Source of the DNA: Citrobacter koseri ATCC BAA-895
GTDB lineage: Bacteria; Pseudomonadota; Gammaproteobacteria; Enterobacterales; Enterobacteriaceae
DNA: 64,000 nt
Direction: 5' to 3'
NCBI RefSeq assembly: GCF_000018045.1
Contig: NC_009792.1
Coordinates: forward strand, 2,604,001 to 2,668,000
Below the pieces are notes generated by a model that was given only the letters and a program-made list of their open reading frames with translations, was not told the DNA's origin and searched no databases. Shown in pieces: positions 54,804-63,394 of the stretch; the first letter of the stretch is position 1, and the number at the start of each line of letters is the position of its first letter. Position numbers and translations under genes: made by a program.

Positions 54804-55682
54804 TTAACCCAGCAGAGACATCACCATGCTGGACATGCTGTTGGACTGTTTCAGCATGGACATGCTGGTCTGCGCCAGCATCTGGTTACGCGTCATGGAG
54901 GAGGCTTCGCTGGCGAAGTCCGCATCCTGAATATTGCTTAGCGCCAGATCGGTGTTGTCTTTCATGTTTGCCAGGTTGGCCGCGGTGTGGCCCAGACGGT
55001 TAATGCTCGCACCCATTTTGGAGCGCACGGCGCCGACGTCATTCAGCGCCGTTTCCAGAGAGTTCATCATCGCCGTAGCGTCGGAGGCGCTCCCGATGTT
55101 GATACCGGAAGCGGTGTTGTTCCAGTCACCGATACCCGAGAAACCAGAAGCGCTAAACAGGCCACTCGCTGTACCGCCCAGTTCATCACCCAGGCTCACG
55201 GTCATGGTTTCTCCAGAGGAAGAACCAATCTGGAAGTTCAGGGAATCGGCAAATTTACCGCCGGTACCGAATAATTTATCGCCTGCATAAGACGTGTTGC
55301 CCATGATGTTTTTCAGTTCGGCATTCAGGTCGTTCATTTCAGCGTTGATGGCATCACGGTCTTTGGTGGTGTTGGTGTCGTTCGCTGCCTGGGTGGCGAG
55401 ATCTTTCATGCGGTACATGATGTTGCTCACTTCGTCGAACGCGCCTTCTGCGGTTTGCAGCAGTGCGGTGGCATCAGAGATGTTACGCTGCGCAACGGCC
55501 ATGCCGTTGGTCTGCCCCTGAAGGCGAGTGGCAATCTGCAAGCCGGCCGCATCGTCCGCTGCGGAGTTGATGCGTTTGCCGGTGCCCAGACGCTCCATTG
55601 CGGTAGACAGCAGATTGTTGGATTTATTCAGGGCATTGGTGGATGCCATAGAAGAAGCACTGGTGAAAATCGAAAGCGACAT
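54804..55682 (-). CDS. lafA2: LafA2, lateral flagellin (second copy)
   Basis: 292 residues, a near-duplicate of lafA1. The conserved ends are identical in protein but differ by scattered synonymous bases. The centre (about 145-210) has a different, Gly/Ser-rich sequence and is five residues shorter. A strong AAGGAG ribosome site and its own promoter suggest it is expressed at least as well as lafA1. Export should go through LafC and the lateral type III apparatus. Confidence 0.93.
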   Translation of the reverse strand: MSLSIFTSASSMASTNALNKSNNLLSTAMERLGTGKRINSAADDAAGLQIATRLQGQTNGMAVAQRNISDATALLQTAEGAFDEVSNIMYRMKDLATQAANDTNTTKDRDAINAEMNDLNAELKNIMGNTSYAGDKLFGTGGKFADSLNFQIGSSSGETMTVSLGDELGGTASGLFSASGFSGIGDWNNTASGINIGSASDATAMMNSLETALNDVGAVRSKMGASINRLGHTAANLANMKDNTDLALSNIQDADFASEASSMTRNQMLAQTSMSMLKQSNSMSSMVMSLLG

Positions 55683-55743
55683 AATATATTTCTCCTTGGA
55701 TTACCTGTCTGTTTTATCAGGTTCTTGTCGTTGCTGACTGATA

Positions 55744-55770
55744 AAAACGACCCACCACAACGAAAAATTA
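55744..55770 (-). promoter_or_regulatory. Sigma-28-type promoter of lafA2
   Basis: Minus-strand TAATTTTT, 11 bases, GTCGTTTT. The same two boxes and identical spacing occur upstream of lafA1 (54602-54628), while the spacers differ, which supports a real promoter. Start expected near 55737. Confidence 0.68.
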
Positions 55771-55774
55771 AATT

Positions 55775-56425
55775 CATTTAATGAAAATTTATTTAAAGAT
55801 TTGTCACCCTCTTTTTTCAAGACGAAAAATATCCAATTAATTATTCTTATTATACCATCCTCAATAAACCACCTTTAGCCCGGCAATAAAACCAACCCCA
55901 TAATTATGCAATCAGGCGACACAAACGATAAAAAAATTAACTCCGCTCCTTTATTTTTTCTTGTTTATTGTTTTAATCTGCCAAAAAATATACCCACACC
56001 CCATGAAAGGAGATTGATGAACACAAATTTTTCACATTCGCAGGGCCTGATTTTACATAAGGATCTTTTAACTATTTCGATTAACTTTTAATCAGAGGAA
56101 TTAATAATAAGGCGAATCTTTCACTGCAAATGAGGTTGCACATCACATTTTTATCGCGTAAAAAGAGCGCCAGGAAAAGATGATTCCGCGATAATCAGAA
56201 CAACAGCAGGCCGCTGGTGTCTTGTTTCTGAGTGCTGTTCAGGCTGAAAAACAAACTCAGCCATCGGCAAAAGCGCTTTTCGTTTCCTCACCTCCCGCAG
56301 GCAAGCGGCATTCATTAAGAATTTCAAATGGAATTAACAGATAGTCAACATCCGTGTTCAGGCTATATTTTCTTGCGATATTTAGCCGTTGCATTTACTG
56401 GGGTGGTATATCCATCGATGAATAA
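55775..56425. other. AT-rich gap between the flagellin and lafZ genes
   Basis: About 650 bases without a clear gene, much more AT-rich than its surroundings. It must contain the lafZ promoter. A short frame with a good ribosome site (56017-56091) is listed separately. CTGAGT/ACTCAG (about 56227-56261) can pair across a loop. The low GC suggests H-NS binding or foreign origin; neither can be shown here. Confidence 0.4.
56017..56091 (+). CDS. Possible 24-residue small protein or leader peptide upstream of lafZ
   Basis: ATG at 56017 is preceded by GAAAGGAG at 5 bases, an excellent ribosome site in otherwise non-coding AT-rich DNA. The frame encodes MNTNFSHSQGLILHKD followed by LLTISINF and a TAA. 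No recognisable family. It could be a small protein, a leader for lafZ, or chance. Confidence 0.25.
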   Translation: MNTNFSHSQGLILHKDLLTISINF

Positions 56426-57379
56426 ATGAATAAACGCTATTACTCCGTTAATAACTGGCTGGTTGATATCCCCTCGGGATCTATTCTCCATTTAACAACA
56501 GGGGAACGTAAACGTCTGGGAGAATATCAACTCAAGCTCCTTGAAACGCTCATGCAAGATGCGGGAAAGATCTTTACGCGTGAAGAACTCACCACGCTGG
56601 TCTGGGAACGCCGCGTCATCGGTAATAACAGTCTGCCCAATGCCATCCACGCGCTGCGTACGGCACTGGAAGACGACGGCAAAAAGCAAAAAATCATCAA
56701 AACCATCCCTAAAAAAGGGTATTTGCTTGAGCCTGATTATTGCTGCTTTATCGAAAAAGAAGAGAGCGAGGTTCGCGATCCCGAAGAAAATCATCTTCCG
56801 CTGGAAGAAAACGCCCCCTCCGATTTAGCCGGGGAATATGAGGTTGTCGACGAGACGTCACTTCCTGTCGCGGAACAAGCGAACGATATCGTCCGCGTCA
56901 CGCCGCCTGCAACGACCAGGCCAGTGAAAAAATCCATCCACTGGACCACCGTGTTTTTACTGCTCGCGCTGACGGCGATCGGCAGCATACTCTTTACCGG
57001 CTGGTACATGAAACTGAAAGGTCATGAGCATCTGGTCGCCCAGGAGATACAGCCTAACGTTTACAGCAACATCAACCTGTATTCCATTGGGACGAGCAGC
57101 GAGCCGTCTTATGACGCCAATAACTTGTACACCAAGCTGAAAGACACTTTTTATACCATTAATCAGCAGATCAAAATGCAGTCAGTCAGGATGAGCGTCT
57201 ACTTTAGCATCACCAATTCATCGCTGAACTACACGTTCGCCCTTACCAGCCAGTGCGACAAAAAGCAGTTAGCGATGACGATTTATCACTGGCGTATCGA
57301 TCCGACACGGCTGAACAACCTGATTATGCGTGAAACCCGGAGAAAACTGAATGAAATGGCAACATGCAAAGAAAGTTAA
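56426..57379 (+). CDS. lafZ: LafZ, ToxR/CadC-like membrane-bound transcription regulator
   Basis: 317 residues. An N-terminal winged-helix OmpR/ToxR domain (about 1-105: GEYQLKLLETLMQDAGKIFT, REELTTLVWERRVIGNNSLP, IKTIPKKGYLLEPDY) is followed by an acidic linker, one membrane helix (about 172-194, WTTVFLLLALTAIGSILFTGW) and a periplasmic domain of about 120 residues with two cysteines. This is the one-component ToxR/CadC design. Flag-2 loci carry such a gene (lafZ) in this place. It is the only unit on the plus strand between the lfg and laf operons. Signal unknown. Confidence 0.85.
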   Translation: MNKRYYSVNNWLVDIPSGSILHLTTGERKRLGEYQLKLLETLMQDAGKIFTREELTTLVWERRVIGNNSLPNAIHALRTALEDDGKKQKIIKTIPKKGYLLEPDYCCFIEKEESEVRDPEENHLPLEENAPSDLAGEYEVVDETSLPVAEQANDIVRVTPPATTRPVKKSIHWTTVFLLLALTAIGSILFTGWYMKLKGHEHLVAQEIQPNVYSNINLYSIGTSSEPSYDANNLYTKLKDTFYTINQQIKMQSVRMSVYFSITNSSLNYTFALTSQCDKKQLAMTIYHWRIDPTRLNNLIMRETRRKLNEMATCKES

Positions 57380-57821
57380 TCTTGTGATTTTGTTGAGTAT
57401 TTCCGTGCTTCTCGCCATCGCATTCGGCACCAGCACCCTCACAGGCGGCGCAGAGCGACCCAATACGGATGTGGAAGGGACTTTCCAGCTTGGTTTCTAT
57501 GACCTGATGTCGCAGACGAAAGAAATTTATAATTCGCGGATGAAAACAACGAAAGGCACCATTCTGGCGACCATTACCAGCCCTGATGACAATCGTTTCG
57601 TACTAAAGGAAAAATTTACGCCGACGTCAGGGAAAAACGGCAAACTCTATTTTTACCTGACGCCCATCTACTACACCACCACGCACAAGGGGCTGATGAT
57701 AGATGGCCTGGTCGATATGCTGATGAACACCAATTTCTGGATGGAGCCGCTGGCATTTAACGGGCAACCGTTGGTAGTAGGGCAAAGCGGGTCGATTTTT
57801 CTCTACCCCATCCAGCAGTAA
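57351..57821 (+). CDS. Small membrane-anchored periplasmic protein, probable partner of LafZ
   Basis: 156 residues. An N-terminal hydrophobic anchor or signal (about 9-28, VNLVILLSISVLLAIAFG) precedes a periplasmic region with no family I recognise (EGTFQLGFYDLMSQTKEI, FYLTPIYYTTTHKGLMIDGL). It overlaps lafZ by 29 bases, with GGAG 8 bases before its ATG. A small membrane protein coupled behind a ToxR-like regulator recalls ToxS or TcpH, which stabilise their partner in the periplasm; that is an analogy only. Confidence 0.75.
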   Translation: MKWQHAKKVNLVILLSISVLLAIAFGTSTLTGGAERPNTDVEGTFQLGFYDLMSQTKEIYNSRMKTTKGTILATITSPDDNRFVLKEKFTPTSGKNGKLYFYLTPIYYTTTHKGLMIDGLVDMLMNTNFWMEPLAFNGQPLVVGQSGSIFLYPIQQ

Positions 57822-57826
57822 GTCAA

Positions 57827-57854
57827 AACCGGAGGCGGAGGCCCGCTTCCGGTT
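57827..57854. terminator. Hairpin between convergent lafZ-orf and lafW
   Basis: AACCGGA (57827-57833) pairs with TCCGGTT (57848-57854), with an inner GCGG/CCGC stem. It fills the 40-base gap between two convergent transcripts. Tails are weak on both sides (CAAAA on the left, ACGA on the right), so it favours ending lafW on the minus strand. Confidence 0.6.
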
Positions 57855-57861
57855 ACGATAA

Positions 57862-58866
57862 TCACCCCAGCAAATTTTTTACCGTCGCCAGCCTGACGTT
57901 TGCCTGCGCGCCCAGCGCCCTGGAGAGGGTGCTGTAGCTGCTGGCGCTGCTCGCCAGCGCTTCCCCCAGGCCGCGCGCGGTTTCCCGGGCCTGCGCCGGG
58001 CTGTATACCGTCGCCATATCATTGATGCGCGACGCCACGCGCTCCTGCTGTTGACGAAGCCTGCTGCGCTGGGTGGTAATGTGCTCCAGCGTATTTTGCA
58101 GCTTTACCTGGCTTTCCCTTTCCCGACGCGTCGCCAGCGAAACAACCTCATCACTGCTTGCCGTTTCCGCCTGTGGCGTGAGCAACGTAAACGCATCGGC
58201 GGGGAAATGCCTGCCCTCTCCGCGCACGGTGAACTGTTGGCTGACCCGCTCCCAACGGCGTTCATCCACGCTGAACATCAGTTGCCCGTTTGCCGTCTGA
58301 CGCGCATGAATCCCCAGACGGCCCAGCCCCACATTCAACTGGGTCAACGTCTGACGCGGCGTCGCCTCTTCCGGCAACGAAATGGCGGTCATCTCACGCT
58401 GCCGCCCGCCCAGTGAAAATACCAGCGTTTCTCCCCCCGGCTGGCTGAGAAGCCTCTCACTGCCGGGAAGCGTAAAGTTAACCGTGCTTTTTTGCTCCAG
58501 CGACGCGGTCAGATGGCGATCGACAGTGCCGCCGGAAAGCTGCGTCCGACGCATCAAATGCTTTTGCAGCGTATTCGCCGGCTGCGTCGCATCGCCGCGA
58601 AGCGACGACTGACGTACCTGCAACAATTGCGTTTCCGTCTGCGCCAGATAGCTGTCAGCCTGCTGCACTGCCGTGAGTTGTTGATTTAGCTGTACGTTGT
58701 AGCGCATCGGACGGCGGGACAACAGCGCCGATTCGGGGAACGCATTGCGGGTCGCGGTGATTTCTGGCGCGTTGACGCGGCCGACCGTTTGCGGCGCATC
58801 AATGCTTCCGCGCCCGGTTGCGGGCGCGGAAGTCGTAAGGGACGTTGTTTTTAAACCTACCTGCAT
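57862..58866 (-). CDS. lafW: LafW, flagellin-like/hook-associated protein of the lateral flagellum
   Basis: 334 residues. The C-terminal 90 residues are helical and flagellin-like (LQNTLEHITTQRSRLRQQQE, ARGLGEALASSASSYSTLS, NVRLATVKNLLG), and the middle is variable. It lies 5 bases after lfgL, the position at which Flag-2 loci carry lafW, described as a probable hook-associated protein. No function beyond filament or junction association can be given. Confidence 0.75.
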   Translation of the reverse strand: MQVGLKTTSLTTSAPATGRGSIDAPQTVGRVNAPEITATRNAFPESALLSRRPMRYNVQLNQQLTAVQQADSYLAQTETQLLQVRQSSLRGDATQPANTLQKHLMRRTQLSGGTVDRHLTASLEQKSTVNFTLPGSERLLSQPGGETLVFSLGGRQREMTAISLPEEATPRQTLTQLNVGLGRLGIHARQTANGQLMFSVDERRWERVSQQFTVRGEGRHFPADAFTLLTPQAETASSDEVVSLATRRERESQVKLQNTLEHITTQRSRLRQQQERVASRINDMATVYSPAQARETARGLGEALASSASSYSTLSRALGAQANVRLATVKNLLG

Positions 58867-58871
58867 AACAA

Positions 58872-59789
58872 TTACAACAGACTAAACAAGTTAAGCTGAC
58901 TCACCATACTGTAAGCCTTATTAGTGATCTGCACCGACTGCGTATACAGTTGCAGGTTGATACTGGTGGTCGCCCAGTCCGTTTCGGACAGGTCCCGTAC
59001 AACCTGATCGTTCGCAAGGCTGACATCGCTGTGCGCATCGCTGAGCAACGTCAGGCGGTTCTGACGGCCGCCAAGATCGGTGAAGAGGCTGGAGATGTTA
59101 TCGCTGGTATTTTGCGCGACACCGATCATCTCCTCCAGTTCGTCTTTATAGTCAGCGTAATTCGCGTTCGGGTCCTGCATTTTGTCGCTGAGCGCTTTCA
59201 ATTTATTCAGCATCTCAAGGTCGTTTCCTGAACCGGAGAATGCCTGAGCGACCTGGGTGTTTTCCGTAATAGAGACGCCGTTCGCGACAATCGTTTCGCG
59301 GCTGCTGTCATTGCCGCCATACACATACTGCCCTTTCGCCTCGTCCCACGTTACCGTCTGGCTGTCGGTCTGCGTGCCGGAAAACAGATAGCTGCCGTTT
59401 TCATTTTTAGCGTTCAGGGTGGCGACCAGCGAATCCAGCATTGAAGAAAGCTCCATGCCGTAACCCGCCATATCTTTCTGGCTGAGCGTACTGTTATTCG
59501 CCAGCTTCAGCTTATCGCCGACCGCCAGCATCTGGTTACTGAGCGCGGTGATGTTCGACTCCTGAATCGACAGCGCGCCGCTCAGGCTGGAAATATTGCT
59601 CTGATACTGTTTAATCGCAGACTGCTCACGGTTCAGTTGCACCAGACGGCTTGCGGAAACAGGATCGTCAGACGGCACATTAATGCGCTTTTGCGTCGAC
59701 ATCTGCTCCATCAACTTACTGATACGCGTGCCGTTAACGCCTAATTGCGCCAGCATGGCATTTGAGTTGTAAAGACTACTAATACGCAT
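58872..59789 (-). CDS. lfgL: LfgL, FlgL-like hook-filament junction protein
   Basis: 305 residues starting MRISSLYNSNAMLAQLG with the flagellin-like N-terminal helix (NGTRISKLMEQMSTQKRINV, PSDDPVSASRLVQLNREQ) and C-terminal helix ending SMVSQLNLFSLL. This is the FlgL/HAP3 family, which joins LfgK to the filament. It is 22 bases downstream of lfgK. Confidence 0.93.
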   Translation of the reverse strand: MRISSLYNSNAMLAQLGVNGTRISKLMEQMSTQKRINVPSDDPVSASRLVQLNREQSAIKQYQSNISSLSGALSIQESNITALSNQMLAVGDKLKLANNSTLSQKDMAGYGMELSSMLDSLVATLNAKNENGSYLFSGTQTDSQTVTWDEAKGQYVYGGNDSSRETIVANGVSITENTQVAQAFSGSGNDLEMLNKLKALSDKMQDPNANYADYKDELEEMIGVAQNTSDNISSLFTDLGGRQNRLTLLSDAHSDVSLANDQVVRDLSETDWATTSINLQLYTQSVQITNKAYSMVSQLNLFSLL

Positions 59790-59811
59790 AATTTAAATTC
59801 TCTGATGGCGC

Positions 59812-61197
59812 TTAAAACATCCCCAGCAGGTCGCTGAAGATCTGATTTCCGGTGGAGATCACCTTCATGTTCGACTGGTAAGCCTGCATGTAGATCTGTA
59901 GATTAATCGCCTCTTCATCCTGGTTTACCGCGCTCAGGTTATCGCGCTGATTCTGCGCCTGGTCGCGCACCGTCGACGCCGCTTCCATTTCTGTTTTGCT
60001 CTGCTTACTGGCAATACCGATAGTGGAAATGATCGCCGCAGCCCCTTCGCTCAGACTCATATTTCCCAGACCCGGAATATCCGTCTTCTGGTTTTTCAGT
60101 TCGATCAGCGCCTTCAGGTTATCACCGTTGCCCGGTACGCCCGTGCCGTCATCGGCCTGGATGCCGGACAGCGCCAGTTCTTCAGGCTTCAGATCCGTCA
60201 CCTGCAACATGCCCGCAGGATTGCTCGGATCGAAAGTAAACAGCGGCTTGCCTGAATTGCCATTCAGGTCATAGCCCTTCGCCAGCTGATCGTTAAACAG
60301 TTTTGCCACCGATTCCGCCATCCCTTGCACCGAATCTTTCATCTGTTGGAGGGTGCCGGTTTCATAATCATACAGCGCGCCAAGTTGACCGCCCGCCGAC
60401 GGGTTCAGCGTGAACTCGCTGGTGGAAAATTTCAGCGTCAGCGTGGAGTTGCCGTTGGCGTCCTGCCCCGCGCTGAGCTGCCCGGCGACCTTACCGCTCA
60501 CCAGCGGCTGACCGTTCGCCATTGAGACGGTGTACCCGCTGGAACCATCGTCCGTCACCTTCACGTCCGCCAGCGTACTTAACTGTTTTACCAGTTCATC
60601 ACGCTGATCGCGCAGTACGCTGCTGTTACCGCCGGTTGACTCCATGTCGGTAATTTTTTTGTTGTAGTCCGCAATACTGGTACTCAGGGTGTTGATCTGG
60701 TCAACCATCGCGTTGCGCTGGGTGTTGATCGACTCTTTCTGGCTGGAGATGAAGTTGTTAACGTTATTGAAGCGGGTCGCCAGCGCGCCCGCCTGGTTAA
60801 TAAGCTGCTGACGCAGCGCCGGGGATTCCGGCGTCTGGGTCAATGCGCTCAGGGCGCTGACAAAATCATCCAGCCCGTTACCAAGACTGGTAGAGTCGGT
60901 GCCGATCACCTGTTCCAGCGCGCCAATATATTGATTTCCGGTTTCGAAATAGCTGGCTTTCGAGTTGGTCTGCCACACCTGATTAACCAGATACTGACTG
61001 GAGATGCGGCGAATACTGTCGACCTGTACCCCGTTCCCGGCGGTAAAACCCGCTTCCCCCATTGGGCCGATGGAGCTTTGGATAATGCCCTGGCGGCTGT
61101 ACCCCGGCGTCAGCAGGTTAGCGATGTTCATCGAGGTGACATTCATGCCCACCTGGGCTGCCTGCAAACCGCTGAAGGCAATATTAATCATACTCAT
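59812..61197 (-). CDS. lfgK: LfgK, FlgK-like hook-associated protein 1
   Basis: 461 residues (FlgK of the primary system is about 550). N-terminal rod/hook-type motif MINIAFSGLQAAQVGMNVTS and NIANLLTPGYSRQ; C-terminal DQAQNQRDNLSAVNQDEEAI and NLQIYMQAYQSNMKVI. First junction protein on the hook. Gap of 3 bases to lfgJ. Confidence 0.94.
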   Translation of the reverse strand: MSMINIAFSGLQAAQVGMNVTSMNIANLLTPGYSRQGIIQSSIGPMGEAGFTAGNGVQVDSIRRISSQYLVNQVWQTNSKASYFETGNQYIGALEQVIGTDSTSLGNGLDDFVSALSALTQTPESPALRQQLINQAGALATRFNNVNNFISSQKESINTQRNAMVDQINTLSTSIADYNKKITDMESTGGNSSVLRDQRDELVKQLSTLADVKVTDDGSSGYTVSMANGQPLVSGKVAGQLSAGQDANGNSTLTLKFSTSEFTLNPSAGGQLGALYDYETGTLQQMKDSVQGMAESVAKLFNDQLAKGYDLNGNSGKPLFTFDPSNPAGMLQVTDLKPEELALSGIQADDGTGVPGNGDNLKALIELKNQKTDIPGLGNMSLSEGAAAIISTIGIASKQSKTEMEAASTVRDQAQNQRDNLSAVNQDEEAINLQIYMQAYQSNMKVISTGNQIFSDLLGMF

Positions 61198-61200
61198 GGC

Positions 61201-61590
61201 TTACTCCTGCCCGCGCATTACCGGAACCACAGGCGTTTTAAGTTCTTTCGGTTGCTCTTCTAAAGCGGTCATTTCATCCGTTTTCTTAAGCGGCGTATTC
61301 ACCTGCGGCGAAAGCTGGTTGATGATCATCTGGGTAATCCCGGTGCTGCGCTGAGACGCCAGGTCAGACGCCAGTCGGTCATCGTAAAAATCACGCATCA
61401 TCCGCTGCTGTTTGCTGTTGAAAGGGTTGTCTTCCCCCAGCACATCGGACGCCTTGCGCATTTGCGACAGCATGGAACGCAGCATCAGCGCCTCAAACTG
61501 TTCGGCGGCCTGTTCAAGATTCTGCGGCTTTACCTGCCCGGAGAGATCGCCGGGCAGAATCGCGGTTTGTCGGTTAATGGCATTCAGCAT
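61201..61590 (-). CDS. lfgJ: LfgJ, FlgJ-like rod-binding protein without the muramidase domain
   Basis: 129 residues: only the N-terminal rod-binding domain of FlgJ (NLEQAAEQFEALMLRSMLSQ, MRKASDVLGEDNPF, MMRDFYDDRLASDLA). The glucosaminidase domain of primary FlgJ (about 310 residues) is missing, as is common in lateral systems. Wall clearance for the rod must come from another enzyme. The NlpC/P60-type protein of the laf operon (46494-47306) is a candidate by context. Confidence 0.88.
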   Translation of the reverse strand: MLNAINRQTAILPGDLSGQVKPQNLEQAAEQFEALMLRSMLSQMRKASDVLGEDNPFNSKQQRMMRDFYDDRLASDLASQRSTGITQMIINQLSPQVNTPLKKTDEMTALEEQPKELKTPVVPVMRGQE

Positions 61591-61599
61591 GGTATTTCC

Positions 61600-62703
61600 T
61601 TAAATCACGACCAGTTCAGCATCCAGCGCGCCGGCTTCATGCAGCGCCTGTAAGATAGCCATCGTGTCGTCCGGCGCCGCGCCAAGGCTGTTAATGGTAT
61701 TCACGATGCTGCGCAGGCTGGTTCCTGCCGCAATGGTCACCATCTGACCCCGGCCACGGTTAACGTTGACGTCGCTTTCCGGCGTGACAACCGTTCTTCC
61801 CTGGCTGAATGCGCCAGGCTGGCTGACGTTCGACGATTCGCGGATGGTGACGGTCAGGTTGCCGTGTGATACCGCCGCAGCGCGCACCACTACGCCATCG
61901 CCAATGACCACCGTTCCCGTTCGGGCGTTGAACACCACGCGTGGCGGCTGTTTACCGGCGTTAATCTGCACATCTTCCAGAGAGGACATAAAGGCCACCC
62001 GATCGCCCGCGCCCATCGGCGCACGTACCGCCACGTTAGTCGCGCTTTGCGCGGTCGCCGTGCCGGAACCAAAGGCGTTGTTCAGCGCGACTGCGACGCT
62101 GTTGGCAGTCTTAAAGCTGGGACGTTTCAGGTTCAGCATCACCACCGGCTCCTGCTGGAAATCGCTCGGCACTTCGCGCTCCACCGAGCCGCCGTTTGGC
62201 ACTCGGCCAACGGTCGCGGTGTTGATGGTCACGCTGGAGCCGCTGTTGCCCTCGGCTTTCACGCCGCCTACCACCACATTCCCCTGTGCCAGCGCATACA
62301 CTTCGCCATCAGCACCGCGCAGTTGAGTCAGCAGCAGCGTACCGCCACGCAGGCTTTTCGCATCGCCAATCGAGGAGACGGTTACATCAATACTTTGCCC
62401 ACGCGCATAGCCCGGCGGCAGCGTGGCGCTAATCGCCACGGCCGCGACGTTCTTCACCTTCGGATCAATCTTCGCAGGCAACTGCACGCCAAACTGGCGC
62501 AGCATGTTGGTAACGGACTGGCTGGTGAATTTGACCTGGTTTTTATCCCCTGTACCGTCAAGCCCCACAACCAGGCTGTAGCCCACCAGCTGGTTGCCGC
62601 GCACGCCCTGAATATCGACCACATCGCCAAGACGCTGCGCCGCCGCGTTCATGCTGCAAATCAGCAGGAAAAAGAGTGCCAGTTTACGCATCATGGCCTC
62701 CAT
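61600..62703 (-). CDS. lfgI: LfgI, FlgI-like P-ring protein
   Basis: 367 residues with a signal peptide (cleavage near CSMNAAA, residue 22). The FlgI body is intact: QRLGDVVDIQGVRGNQLVGY, GLVVGL-type SLVVGLDGTGDKNQVKFTSQ, KNVAAVAISATLPPGYARGQ, and a C-terminal NTINSLGAAPDDTMAILQAL. It assembles the periplasmic P ring. The ATG overlaps the lfgH stop by one base. Confidence 0.95.
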   Translation of the reverse strand: MEAMMRKLALFFLLICSMNAAAQRLGDVVDIQGVRGNQLVGYSLVVGLDGTGDKNQVKFTSQSVTNMLRQFGVQLPAKIDPKVKNVAAVAISATLPPGYARGQSIDVTVSSIGDAKSLRGGTLLLTQLRGADGEVYALAQGNVVVGGVKAEGNSGSSVTINTATVGRVPNGGSVEREVPSDFQQEPVVMLNLKRPSFKTANSVAVALNNAFGSGTATAQSATNVAVRAPMGAGDRVAFMSSLEDVQINAGKQPPRVVFNARTGTVVIGDGVVVRAAAVSHGNLTVTIRESSNVSQPGAFSQGRTVVTPESDVNVNRGRGQMVTIAAGTSLRSIVNTINSLGAAPDDTMAILQALHEAGALDAELVVI

Positions 62704-63368
62704 TAAATTGGGAACAGCGGGTGGTTGAAGAAGCGGGTCAGCCAGCCTGCCGCATTCGCGTCGCTGAGCGCGCCGCGTCCGGCATAGGAGATACGGGCAT
62801 TGGCGATTCGCTGTGAAGAGACGGAGTTGTCGCGTTCGATATCTTCCGCGCGCACCAGGCCCGTCACCCGCATATACTCATCCCCCTGGTTGAGGGTAAG
62901 CCATTTCTCCCCGCGAATCGCCAGCACGCCGTTTGGCAACACTTTATAAACCGCAACGGTGATCGCGCCGCGCAGACTGTTTTGCTGCTGCGAGGTGGCA
63001 TTACCGTTAAAGTTTCGGTTGCCGTCAATCGAGCCGGAAAGCTTATCGATTGAATGGCCGAATGCTTCCGGTATCCCCAGGGAAACATCGTTTTTCTTAC
63101 CAAAGTTAGTGCGCGCCTGCTTGCTGGCCTGAGTAGACTCATCCAGCTTAACGGTCAGGATGTCGCCTACGCGATAAGCCCGGCGATCCTGGGTCAACGA
63201 CCAGTTGTAGTTGCCGTTATATAACCCACCGCCGCGCACCTGCGTTTCAGGCACCACGATATCTTCCGGCGGCGCATACGCCGCATCGTCTTTTTTCACC
63301 AGCAACGCCGGGCTTTCGCAGCCCGACAAAAACAGCGCCAGTAGACTGATAACTAACTGCTTTTTCAT
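62703..63368 (-). CDS. lfgH: LfgH, FlgH-like L-ring lipoprotein
   Basis: 221 residues with lipobox LFLSGCES (lipidated C17). Family motifs GGGLYNGNYNWSLTQDRRA, YRVGDILTVKLDESTQASKQ and RGEKWLTLNQGDEYMRVTGL are seen. It forms the outer membrane L ring. It precedes lfgI with overlapping stop/start and follows lfgG by 26 bases. Confidence 0.95.
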   Translation of the reverse strand: MKKQLVISLLALFLSGCESPALLVKKDDAAYAPPEDIVVPETQVRGGGLYNGNYNWSLTQDRRAYRVGDILTVKLDESTQASKQARTNFGKKNDVSLGIPEAFGHSIDKLSGSIDGNRNFNGNATSQQQNSLRGAITVAVYKVLPNGVLAIRGEKWLTLNQGDEYMRVTGLVRAEDIERDNSVSSQRIANARISYAGRGALSDANAAGWLTRFFNHPLFPI

Positions 63369-63394
63369 TTCTCTTTCACTTTAAAGCCCTGTCG

